This document shows positions 1 to 11,098 of a stretch of DNA of 64,000 bases, piece by piece. The translations under genes and the position numbers were made by a program. The DNA is taken from NCBI RefSeq assembly GCF_027580225.2, contig NC_073356.2, positions 9,501,001 through 9,565,000 of the forward strand. Reading direction: 5' to 3'. Within the stretch, counting starts at the first letter, position 1. Every line of letters starts with the position of its first letter. The notes under the pieces are model-generated. The model was not told the origin of the DNA and ran no database searches. It worked only from the letters and a program-made list of their open reading frames with translations. Origin of the DNA: Misgurnus anguillicaudatus (taxonomy: Eukaryota; Chordata; Actinopteri; Cypriniformes; Cobitidae).

Positions 1-1192
1 GCTGTTTTAATGTTTTAAGCTCCGCCCAGTTTGTTTTTTGGCCACTCCTTGCGTGATTGAATGTAAATTTCAAATTTTTTTTGATAATTATTTATAGTCA
101 CACTCCACAGAATCAATCAGCCTTGGTTAGGTTCAGATCGGGCGAAAAACCAAGGACTAGTTCGCAAAAGTAGGTTTGAACGTTATCGCCAATAACTCAC
201 AAACCGTTTGATTGACAGCAACGCTTCCAGAGGAAAAGTTTTTCGTCATGAGCCGATCTATCATATGATGTCATGTTTGTTTGTGTACATCAAACGTCAC
301 GTGATACAGGCACCGAAATACGGTATTACGCCCCCTAGTGGCCAAATGACACCAAAATTCTTACAGGCCTTCAGGAGCAGTACACGAAGAAGCACAGTGC
401 GTTTCGTTCCGATCGACCTTTGTTAACCCTGTCAAATCAGTTCTCAACCTTCATTGGCCGACGACGGCCATGTTTTTGAAGATACGCCAATGTCCTTCTA
501 GACGCTCATGGTACATTGCACAAAGACATACAATACAAAATATTAAGTGTATCGGGCTAACGGTTGTGTAGTAATAATCATTCACGATCTCAAGCCTGTT
601 ACAGCGCCACCTAGTGGCCAAAATCCGCATCTTTTTTACTGTGATCCCGGAGTGAGCTGGTACATATGTGTACCAAACCTCGTTAAGATATCTCAAACCG
701 TTCACGAGTTATAGCCATTTCAGTGACGATAGGCTACTTCCTGTATGGAGTTTTGGTGCCCCCTAGTGACCCTGAAGCGGAATTTCAAATTCTGTTCGAT
801 AATTATTTACCTACTCACGCCACAGATTTCTCCTGCATTGGAACGGTTCCGATCGGGTGAAAAACCTAGGACTAGTTCATTTTGGCTTGAAATGCATATT
901 ATGCAAATTAGCGAAAAAATTTGCATACCGGAAATGAAATCGGAGATATACATTTTTTAAGTTTGGAGCCAGGGATTACAATGATACCAAACACTTGAGT
1001 GTATGATGTCCGGTTTAGGAGTTATGAGCCCAAACGCGTCGGGCATTGCTATAGCGCCACCTATGGGCCGATTTGGCTGATTCACTGTATCTGAGTAGCC
1101 TGCTAATATACAACCAGTTGACCAAGTGGCAAGTTTCTACGACTTACGGTTTGGGCTGGGCGATGCGTTTTAAGGCGGAAAAATAATAATAA
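1..1192. repeat. Truncated copy 0 of long interspersed repeat family
   Basis: This non-coding copy shares blocks with the two copies that follow: a CCTAGGACTAGTTCG-like block (here at about 148-165 and 863-880), CGCCACCTAGTGGC-type blocks, and a closing block TGGGCGATGCGTTTTAAGG before a short AAT tract. The terminal hairpin segment present in the later copies is missing. Copy 1 begins directly after the AAT tract. Short ORFs here (for example 745-960) recur in the copies only because the DNA is repeated, and I do not call them genes. Confidence 0.7.
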
Positions 1193-2968
1193 TTAAAGCT
1201 GCAAGCAGCATTTACCGGGTTTCGAGCATTAAAGCACGTCAAATACGTCAGACGTCGTCGACCAGGCTGATCCAGCATCCACAAAAACAAAAGAGGTGGT
1301 CAGAAACGGTTCATACAGACTATGTATGCTTAAACACACGTGCACCTATAGGACAAACATGTCACGTCCTTAATGTGAAGTCATTCGCAGCTACCAGACA
1401 CACGTGTTCTAAGTTGTCAGCAAAAAAGGTGTTATCATTCAGTGAAAGTGGTGCTTGCAGTGGCAAAACTTGGGTCACAAAATGTTAAAATAGTGTTAAT
1501 GAGTCAAAAGAGCCGAACCCCATGTCTCTACGATGTTCTGATACAGAGATACAGCTCTTGTAAATGGTTGCTAGGGTATTCTTATCGGTTGCTAGGGAGT
1601 GAATTGTAATCCACCAATGATTATACTCAAAGCCATGAAAGACATAATCCATGATGACTCATGATTTTAGATGTAATTTTGCAGTATTTTTAAGTGAAAA
1701 AAACAAATAACCACTAGGTGGCGCTATGACAGACTCGTGCATGCAACCTCAGGTCATGACTGTGTTACTTGTAGCTAGAATCACGGCTATTCACTTTAGT
1801 TTAGTACAGTTGTCACCAGTCAACAGTTGTACGACCATTGGGCTTACTCAATGTCAAAGGTTTTGTTCAATTATGAGGCCAACTAGTGGTGCAGGCATAC
1901 CATTTTTTTTGTATTGCCTCAGACTCTGCTCAGACATCAGCGTATCAAATTTGGTGAAAAAATGTCATTTCCTTGCAGAGTTATAAGCATTTATATCTAA
2001 TAAACACAAAAAATGAATGTAATTTTTCGTTTTTTGCAATTTTCGGCCATTTCTGATGGAAATTTTAACATAACACCAATAGAACTTTTTGTTCAGAAGG
2101 TAAAGTTAATTTCTTCCTATGGTTGTTTCGAGTCGATCAGAATAACCCTCGCGGAGTTATTCGCGCATGTTTTTTAAGCGCTATTTTGCTGCGCAGGGCT
2201 AACCGTAAGGCGAAACCTGGCATGTTTGGTATCGTTGGACTCGGCAACAATTCAAAACTCTTAGTAAAAAAGTCCCATGAAAATACGTCAAACTTAGCCT
2301 AAGTTATAAGCATTTAAATGATTCGTCTGACCACTAGGTGGCGCGGTGACGAAACGAGGCACGCAACCTCAGGCCATGACTCTCATCACAAATACCAAGT
2401 GTCGTGTTGATACTTCATTTCTGTCCCCAGTTATAGCCAAAAAAGTCCAATTGGCTGCGCACACTTCAGACGTTTGGGCGTGGCATGTCGACTGTGAGTC
2501 GAAAGTTCAACTTTTTTTTTAATAATTATTGATATTCAAACTCCAAGGAACATTTTAGCACTGGAACGATTCCGATCGAGCGAAAAACCTAGGACTAGTT
2601 CGTTTTTATTTTTTTCGACAAAATCGAAAATAGCGGAACATTTTTAATGACGGAAATGAAATCGGAGATATACATTTTTTAAGTTTGGAGCCAGGGATTA
2701 CAATGATACCAAACACTTGAGTGTCTGATTTCCGGTTTAGGAGTTATGAGGCCCAACGCGTCGGGCATTGCTATAGCGCCACCTATGGGCCGATTTGGCT
2801 GATTCACTGTATCTGAGTAGCCTGCTAATATACAACCAGTTGACCAAGTGGCAAGTTTCTACGACTTACGGTTTGGGCTGGGCGACGCGTTTTAAGGCGG
2901 AATAATAATAATAATAATAAAACAGACAAATACAATAGGTTTTCAGCACTTCGTGCTCGAAACCCTAA
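1193..2968 (+). repeat. Copy 1 of long interspersed repeat (Helitron-like ends)
   Basis: The copy starts with AATTAAAGCTGCAAGCAGC, which holds a GCTGC-AA-GCAGC hairpin, followed by GGGTTTCGAGCA. It ends with an (AAT)n tract and then AGCACTTCGTGCTCGAAACC and CTAA. The 5' GGGTTTCGAGCA is the reverse complement of the 3' TGCTCGAAACCC. A short hairpin followed by a CTRR-type end resembles a Helitron 3' end, but the 5' end does not start with TC, so the class is inferred. No protein domain was recognised in this copy. Confidence 0.6.
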
Positions 2969-3732
2969 TAATTAAAGCTGCAAGCAGCATTTGCCGGGTT
3001 TCGAGCATTAAGGCACATCAAAGACGTCACACGTCGTCAACCAGGCTGATCCAGCATCCACAAAAACGAAAGAGATGGTCAGAAACGGTTCATACAGACT
3101 ATGTATGCTTAAACACATGTGCACCTATAGGACTATTTTGGTTTTTCACAATTTTCAGCCATTTCTGATGGAGATTTTAATATAACGCCAATAGAGATTT
3201 TGTTCAGAAGCTATTGCATTTTTCTTCCTATGGTGTTTTCGAATCGATAGGAGTTACAGTTACGAAGCTATTAGTGATTGTTTTTTATGTGGTAAAACGT
3301 AGTTCTGGTCGAACCGTAATTCGAAACCTGGCATGCTTGGTATCGTAGGATTCAAAAACAATTCAGGATCATATAAAAACAACTCCCATGGAAATTCGTT
3401 GATCACAGATGAAGTTATAGGCTTATAAAGTGTAACCATTGGATAATCACAGTATTTAATGCCATCTTTCCCGTTATAGTGCCACCTTTTGTCCGATCGG
3501 CAAGCATTTTATTTTACAACCTCAGGTCGATGGCCTTCACATACTATTCAAGCCCCGTGAATATCTCAAACCCCTCTCGAGTTATGGCCATTTAAATTTA
3601 CTAAGCTCCGCCCATTTATATTTTTGGCCACTCCTTTCGTGAATGAATACAAATTTCAACTTTTTTTGATAACTATTTATAGTCACACTCCACAGAATCA
3701 ATCAGCCTTGGTTAGGTTCCGATCGGGTGAAA

Positions 3733-5950
3733 AACCTAGGACTAGTTAGCAAAAGTAGGTTTTGAAGGTTATCACAAATAACGCGAGAACCATTTAATTG
3801 ACAGCAACGCTTCAAGAGGAAAGTTGTTCACCATGGGCAGATCTATCATTTGATGTCATGTTTGTGTGTGTATGTCAAACGTCACGTGATACAGGGCACC
3901 GAAATATGCCCCCTAGTGGCCAAATGACACCGTAATTCTTACAGACCTTCATGAGCAGTACACGAAGCAGCACAGTGCGTTTTGTTCCGATCGACCTTCG
4001 TTAACCCTGTCAAATCAGTCCTCAACCTTCATTGGCCGATGACGGCCATGTTTTTGGAGATACGCCAATGTCCTTCTAGATCCTCATGGTACATTGCACA
4101 AAGACACACCATACCAAATATTAAGTGTATCGGGCTAACGGTTGTGTAGTAATAGCCATTCCCATGTTCAAGCCTGTTATGTCGCCACCTAGTGGCCAAA
4201 GTCCACATATTTTTTACTGTGACCCCGGAGTGAGATGGTTCATATGTGTACCAAACCTCGTTAAGATATCTCAAATCATTCATGAGTTATAGCCATTTCA
4301 GTGACGATAGGCTACTTACTGTATGGAGTTTTGGCGCCCCTTAGTGACGCTGAAGTGTAATTTCATATTCTGTTCGATAATTATTTACCTACTCACTCCA
4401 CAGATTTCTCCTGCGTTGGAACGATTCCGATCGGGCGAAAAACCTAGGACTAGTTCGCAAAAGTAGGTTTTGAAGGTTATCACCAATAACTCACAAACCG
4501 TTTGATTGACAGCAACGCTTCAAGAGGAAAGTTGTTCACCATGGGCAGATCTATCATATGATGTCATGTTTTTGTGTGTATGTCAAACGTCATGTGATAC
4601 AGGCACTGAAATATGTTATTACGCCCCCTAGTGGCCAAATGATACCGTAATTCTTACAGACGTTCAGGAGCAGTACACAAAGAAGCACAGTGCGTTTCGT
4701 TCCGATCTACCTTCGTTAACCCTGTCAAATCAGTCCTCAACCTTCATTGGCCAATGACGGCCATGTTTTTGGAGATACGCCAATGTCCTTCCACACCCTC
4801 ATGGTACATTGCAAAAAGACACACCATACCAAATATTGAGAGTATCGGGAAAACGATTGTGTAGTAATAGCCATTTCCGAGCTCAAGCCTGTTATAGCGC
4901 CACCTAGTGGCCAAAATCCGCATCTTTTTTACTGTGTCCCCGGAGTGAGCTGGTACATATGTGTACAAAACCTCGTTAAGATATCTCAAACGGTTCACGA
5001 GTTATATCCATTTTAGTGACGATAGGCTACTTTCTGTATGGAGCTTTGGCGCCCCTTAGTGACCCTGAAGCGAAATTTCAAAATCGGTTCGATAATTATT
5101 TACCTACTCACTCCACAGATTTCTCCTGCATTGGAACGATTCCGATCGGGCAAAAAACCTAGGAGTAGTTTGCAAAAGTAGGATTTGAAGGTTATCACCA
5201 ATAACTCACGAACCGTTTGATTGACAGCAACGCTTCAAGAAGAAAAGTTGTTCACCATGGGCAGATCTATCATATGATGTCATGTTTGTGTGTGTATGTC
5301 AAACGTCACGTGATACAGGCACCGAAATATGGTATTACGCCCCCTAGTGGCCAAATGACACCGTAATTCTTACAGACCTTCATGAGCAGTACACGAAGAA
5401 GCACAGTGCGTTTCGTTCCGATCGACCTTCGTTAACCCTGTCAAATCAGTCCTCAAATTTCATTGGCCGATGACGGCCATGTTTTTGGAGATACGCCAAT
5501 GTCCTTCCAGACCCTCATGGTACATTGCACAAAGACACACCATAGCAAATATTAAGTGTATCCGGCTAACGGTTGTGTAGTAATAGCCATTCCCGAGCTA
5601 AAGCCTGTTATAGCGCCACCTAGTGGCCAAAATCTGCATCTTTTTTACTGTCACACCGGAGTTAGCTGGTACACATGTGTACCAAACCTCGTTAAGATAT
5701 CTCAAACCGTTCACGAGTTATATCCATTTCAGTGACGATAGGCTACTTCCTGTATGGAGTTTTGGCGCCCCTTAGTCACCCTGAAGCAAAATTTCAAATT
5801 CTGTTCGATAATTATTTACCTACTCACTCCACAGATTTCTCCTGCCTTGGAACGATTCCGATCGGGCGAAAAACCTAGGACTAGTTCATTTTGGCTAGAA
5901 ATGCATATTATGCAAATTAGCGAAAAATTTGCATACCGGAAATGAAATCG
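3733..5950. repeat. Tandem array, period ~708-716 bp
   Basis: The anchor AACCTAGG falls at 3733, 4441, 5156 and 5872, giving spacings of 708, 715 and 716. The same spacing (715) separates the related anchors at 148 and 863. Each unit contains a GCCCCCTAGTGGCCAAATGA-type block and a CGCCACCTAGTGGCCAAA-type block, both containing the core CTAGTGGC. Confidence 0.8.
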
Positions 5951-6188
5951 GAGATATACATTTTTTAAGTTTGGAGCCAGGGATTACAATGGTACCAAAT
6001 ACTTGAGTGTCTGATGTCCGGTTTAGGAGTTATGAGCCCCAACGCGTCGGGCATTGCTATAGCGCCACCTATGGGCCGATTTGGCTGATTCACTGTATCT
6101 GAGTAGCGAGCTGATATACAACCAGTTGACCAAGTGGCAAGTTTCTACGACTTACGGTTTGTGCTGGGCGACGCGTTTTATGGCGGAA

Positions 6189-6189
6189 A

Positions 6190-6241
<52 letters not shown>
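6189..6241. repeat. (AAT)n microsatellite
   Basis: About 17 uninterrupted AAT units sit at the 3' part of copy 2. The poly-Ile and poly-Leu runs in translations here are artefacts of this tract. Confidence 0.95.
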
Positions 6242-6244
<3 letters not shown>

Positions 6245-6342
6245 CAGACAAATACAATAGGTTTTCAGCACTTCGTGCTCGAAACCCTAATAAAACAGAC
6301 AAATACAATAGGTTTTCAGCACTTCGTGCTCGAAACCCTAAT
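6242..6342. repeat. Tandemly duplicated 3' terminus of the repeat
   Basis: The ~50-bp segment AAACAGACAAATACAATAGG through TCGAAACCCTAAT occurs twice head to tail (about 6241-6291 and 6292-6342). Each copy contains the AGCAC-TTC-GTGCT hairpin followed by CGAAACCCTAA. Confidence 0.85.
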
Positions 6343-6569
6343 AACAATATTGAAATTTATTGTCAACAACGTTCATTATCGATTAGTTGATCTGTGAAGT
6401 TACATACTCCCACACAACCATTGGACATGCGTCTGCTTCATAAAGCGTGAACTGTGCGCTTATAATTAAAGTCAGGTAATTTTTTTTCAAACAGCGTGAG
6501 CTGCTAGTTTCAGGGTTCATTCTTATGTGGAATTAAATCTGATATCGGATATTCATTCGCGTTCACAAT

Positions 6570-7317
6570 AGGTGTGTTCGACATCGGCTGTGGCTGGATG
6601 TAACCGATCGGTGAGATTAGCCGCGTGCAGGTGGGGAGGAGCTGAAAACGGAGACGTGAAGTCGGACGCGCTGTGCTTCCCGTAGTTTGCGGCATTTACG
6701 TCAGGCATGGCTGATCACGTGCCGTATGCTTGCTTTATCGCAATAAACATGATTTGTAAGATGTAAACTACATAAAAAGTGAATTATACTGTTTTGAATG
6801 TCCGTGTATGAGCATGAGTGGAACTGAAGATGCTTACATCATCTGTTTTTACAATAATAAAGTTCAAAATAAGCATACATTATTTAAATACCAATGAAGT
6901 GGGGTCTACGTTTTTTCATTTCTATTTCCATTTTATTTTGATGAAGATGACACAATATAACATCGCGACTACATGAAAAGAGCTTTAACTGTTATAAAAA
7001 TACAGATTTGTGAGCATTTGTGGAACTGAGGGCGTGAAAATAACCACGAAACACATGTGATTGTTGTCATGTGGTGAATCCGACCAATGGTGAAACAGCT
7101 GTGTCGTCATTACAGCCCGTGCAGCTCCTCTTCGGGAAATGCGCTGGCTAACTCAGGCGGCTGATCTCGAACCGCTCTCGCGGTACTTAAAAACCATATG
7201 ACACAATCACGTGCCTGCAGCGCCAGCTGAAGTCGGACAAAAATACTAACCGTAATGCACTGCTTCAAGTCAGCCGCCGATCGGTCTGCGCAGCGCCGCA
7301 TGAAGTCGAACACACCT
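6570..7317. mobile_element. Non-autonomous DNA transposon, AT target duplication
   Basis: The terminal inverted repeats are AGGTGTGTTCGAC (6570-6582) and GTCGAACACACCT (7305-7317). Both are flanked by AT (6568-6569 and 7318-7319). At 748 bp it has no transposase ORF. A 2-bp AT duplication fits ISL2EU-type elements, but that assignment is an inference. Confidence 0.65.
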
Positions 7318-7319
7318 AT

Positions 7320-8429
7320 AGTTAGCGGACAGATGTCAAGATGTGTCATGTGGACTCCACCCGCGATCACATGACTCTTTGCACGACGGCTTAGTGAAGT
7401 TCTGTTAAAGTTTTATGTCTTGTTACAGACATAAAGCTCTACAATCTTGTATCTTTGTCCGTGTTCATTGCACATCGCAACATTTTACTTCCTCTGTGGT
7501 TTGAGCTGTTCCTGGTCAGTATGTCTACCTTGAATTGTTTTGCTAAGTGTTTAGTGCAAATGCTGATATCAGATACAAGTCTGTTAAAAATGATATAAGC
7601 GAGTAGTCAAAATAATCTGATACAGGCAACAATTCAGAATTGGGCATCAAGATTTGCAATGTAAATTCAGCCTTGTTTGCATTTGTTTAATTGTTGTAGG
7701 GTTTTAATTTTTTTTATTGAACCACACAAACAAAAGCATTTGTTTTAAAGTAATGGGGAAATCAAGTTTTTTTAACAACGCATTTGGATTATCCACTAGA
7801 TGACACTCTTACCCAACTTATAAAACCTGGAAGAAGAAACCTACCCAAATTTGAGAGAACAAATGAAGATGGTCAGAAACTTAATTATTTTTGTTGTTGT
7901 TTAGTTTGAAAGAAGAGGGTCTGTTCTTTCTTTTGATATAGGGTATGTTTATATATTTAAAGAAGAATATTTTCTGGGAGGCATTAAACTTTTGTGAAAA
8001 TCATTAAAAAACAGTGAAAGAGTTAATGGTAAGGGCTGCACGATTAATTGAAAAAAGAATCATGATCTAGATTCATAAATAAATGCGATCTTCTTTCTAA
8101 ATGATGGCGAGTCACTTGCATATACAGTATTTCCCTGTATTCAAATGCTGCATTCATGTGTTCACCTATTTACATTACAATCAAAGATGCTATTAGGGAT
8201 GGGCTCGAGTACTCGAACGTGGCATCGATGATCGATCATGAAAACGATGATCATGTGGGTTTATTTATATATTGTAGTTATGGTGGCATTTGGATGTTAG
8301 CGTTACAAGCGCCTGTGGTAGTAAGGACTGGGTGCGTGTTTGACGTTGTTTTGAGCTATATGCAGACCGGCGTATGACATCATTGACGTTGCAAATGCAC
8401 AGCGCCGTCACAAGTTCCCTTATGTGTTG
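7320..8429. other. Gene-free interval with hAT-like remnants
   Basis: I see no gene. AAGGGCTGCACGATTAAT near 8031 and AGGGATGGGCTCGAGTACTC near 8195 look like 5' ends of truncated hAT-type elements. Neither has a recognisable partner end here. Confidence 0.4.
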
Positions 8430-9162
8430 TGTGTTTAAGTTTATTTGTATAGGGACAGGTACAATAGACATAGACAAACTGGAGATACAGTCCTCAAATG
8501 CATGTACCATAGTGCTTTTAGCCAAAACTACTTTGCAGCACTTGTCCCTAGAAGGGCCTTTTTAAATATAATAATAATGACAATAAAATGGCAATCAAGA
8601 GTAATTTAAAAAGAAAAAAAAGAGAAAAAAACAATTTAATTAAACATGATTACAAGTTTGTTGTTGAATTAGCCATGATCTGGTTACTTTTTAAAAATAT
8701 TAAAACTGGCCACAGATTTTAAGCAACCAGGTAATGAATTCCAAAATTTTACGCCCTTCACTGAGAGGGCCATCTGAGCAAAGGAAGTTTTACAGAAAGC
8801 GATTTTACAATTTCCACTAGAAGCCGCTCTAGTGGCCCTACCACACCCCTGTAATCTCTCAATCAGTGCACATAAAGGCTTAGGGGCAAGACCATTTAAA
8901 CATTTGAAATTAGACTACATAATGAAAAAATTTAATTTTCAAAGCTTAAAATCTTATATCTGCTTAAAATCTGACAATGGTGGTATTTTATTTGCTTTCT
9001 ATCCAAAATTTTCAAGGCTCTATTATAGAGTCGTTCAATCCGATTATTTGTTGAATAACTCGTCTGGGACCAAATTGTCAATCCATATGACATCCATATG
9101 CTTTCAACCATGTCATGAGTGTTGCCATTGTATAGTTTGTTCCACCAGAGAGCACTTTGCAA
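8430..9162 (-). pseudogene. 5'-truncated LINE: reverse-transcriptase C-terminus
   Basis: On the minus strand, 9162 down to about 8695 encodes the C-terminal region of a non-LTR reverse transcriptase polyprotein. It reads IERLYNRALKILDRK, then after a frame change SNFKCLNGLAPKPLC, RATRAASSGNCKI and VKGVKFWNSLPG. The 3' UTR ends near 8430 with CTATACAAATAAACTT (minus sense), typical of fish LINE tails. The catalytic domain is absent, so this is a dead 5'-truncated insertion. The exact clade is unresolved. Confidence 0.7.
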
Positions 9163-9556
9163 CTACCCTGTAGGCAACACTCGTGTGTAACGCGCAACAG
9201 ATTCTACAACCTGCTGATTTCAGCCAGACCAGGGCAGAGACGACAGCGGTTTAGTTGATGGTGAGTTGGTCACGAGACATACATTGCTTGAATAACAATT
9301 AAAAGAACATCCCAATCAGTTCTCTTAACTCAAATAAGCATGACAAAATTTGTGACTATCATGTCCAGTTTTGCTGCTGTTAAATAAGCCGAGAGTGAAG
9401 CGGAATTACCTAGTATGATACGTTGTTACAGTGTAGTTGACTGACTGTCCTTTTAACTTTTGACAATGCGACTGAAGTATTTCTTTAATAGCGTGATAGT
9501 TAAAGCAATGAGACGTATCATCTCTCCTTAGCCTGTTATATTGAAAATGTATGTTT

Positions 9557-11098
9557 TACAACCCTAAACCAGAAAAAGTTGGGACACTGTAGAAATTGTG
9601 AGTAAAAAGGTAATGGAATAATTTACAAATCTCATAAACTTATATTTTATTCACAGTAGAATATAGATAACATATCAAATGTTGAAAGTGAGATATTTTG
9701 AAATGTCATGCCAAATATTGGCTCATTTTGGATTTCATGAGAGCTACACATTCCAAAAAAAGTTGGGACAGGTAGCAATAAGAGGCCAGAAAATTTAAAT
9801 ATACATATAAGGAACATTTGAAGGACCAATTTGCAACTTATTAGGTCAATTGGCAACATGATTGGGTATAAAAAGAACCTCTCAGAGTGGCAGTGTCTCT
9901 CAGAGGTCAAGATGGGCAGAGAATCACCAATTCCCCCAATGCTGCGGCGAAAATTTGTTTTCTGAGTTTCTTAGAGAAAAATTGCAAAGAGATTGAAGTT
10001 ATCATCATCTACAGTGCATAATATAATTCAAATGTTTAGGGAATCTGCAACAATCTCTGTGCGTAAGGGTCAAGACTGGAAAACCATACTTGATGCCCTT
10101 GATCTTCGGGCTCTTAGACGGCACTGCATCACATACAAGAATGCTACTGTAATGGAAATCATAACATGGGCTCAGGAATACTTCCAGAAAACATTGTCAG
10201 TCAACACAATCCACCGTGTCATTCGCTGTTGCCAGCTAAAACTCTATAGGCCAAACAAGAAGCCATATCTAAACATGATCCAGAAGCGTAGGCATTTTCC
10301 CTGGCCAAGGATCATTTAAAATGGACTTTGGCAAAGTGGAAAACTGATCTGTGGTCAGACGAATCAAAATTTGAAGTTCTTTTTGGAAAACTGGTACGCA
10401 ATTTCATCCGGACTAAAGAGGACAATGACAACCCAAGTTGTTATTAGCGCTCAGTTCAGAAACCTGCATCTCTGATGGTATGGTATTACTGCGTGTGGCA
10501 TGGGCAGCTTACACATCTGGAAAGGCACCATCAATGCTGAAAGGTTTATCCAAGTTAGATACATATGATCCCATTCAGACGTCGTCTCTTTCAGGGAAGA
10601 CCTTGCATTTTCCTACATGCCAATGCCAGACCACATACTGCATCAATTACAACATCATGGCTGCTTAAAAGAAGGATCCAGGTACTGAAATGGCCAGCCT
10701 GCAGTCCAGATCATTCACCCATAGAAAACATTTGGTGCATCATAAACAGGAAGACCTAAGACAGTTGAGCAACTAGAAGCCTGCATTAGACAAGAATAGG
10801 ACAACATTCCTATTCCTAAACATTGGTCCTCCTCCAGCTGTTCCTTATATGTACATTTAACTTTTCTGGCCTCTTATTGCTACCTGTCCCAACTTTTTTT
10901 GGAATGTGTAGCTCTCATGAAATTCAAAATGAGCCAATATTTGGCATGACATTTCAAAATGTGTCACTTTCAACATTTGATTTGTTATCTATATTCTACT
11001 GTGAATAAAATATAAGTTTAAGAGATTTGTAAATTATTCCATTCATTTTTTACACACAATTTCTACAGTGTCCCAACTTCTTCTGATTTGGGGTTGTA
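9557..11098 (+). mobile_element. Tc1/mariner-type transposon, TA-flanked
   Basis: The element runs from TACAACCCTAAACCAG (9557) to CTGATTTGGGGTTGTA (11098), with TA at both ends. The inverted repeats are unusually long (~230 bp, about 9557-9790 and 10860-11098) and each contains AGTTGGGAC / GTCCCAACT twice. Length is 1.54 kb, with one decayed transposase gene between the repeats. Confidence 0.9.
9911..10770 (+). pseudogene. Tc1-like transposase, decayed
   Basis: A Tc1-like transposase binds the terminal repeats with N-terminal helix-turn-helix domains and cuts and pastes with a DD34E triad. The ATG at 9911 (MGRESPIPP) is followed by an early stop. Recognisable parts are the helix-turn-helix region (STVHNIIQMFR, ALRRHCITYKNATV, SVNTIHRVIR), the first catalytic motif WSDESKF near 10353, a LHANARPHTA motif near 10615 in place of the usual DNARPHTA (catalytic Asp lost), and WPACSPDHSPIENIW near 10690 with the terminal Glu. 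At least three stops and frame changes lie between these pieces. The protein cannot be functional. Confidence 0.9.

Larger units (their letters stand above)
2969..6342 (+). repeat. Copy 2 of long interspersed repeat, expanded by internal tandem array
   Basis: This copy has the same 5' hairpin start (2969-3010) and the same closing block and tail as copy 1. It is longer because of a tandem array of ~712-bp units (3733-5950). Its 3' terminus is present twice in tandem. The whole copy is non-coding in appearance. Confidence 0.65.

Noticed and set aside
6090..6397. Overlapping ORFs with poly-Leu and poly-Ile runs
   Set aside because: They are translations of the (AAT)n tract and the duplicated repeat terminus, not genes.
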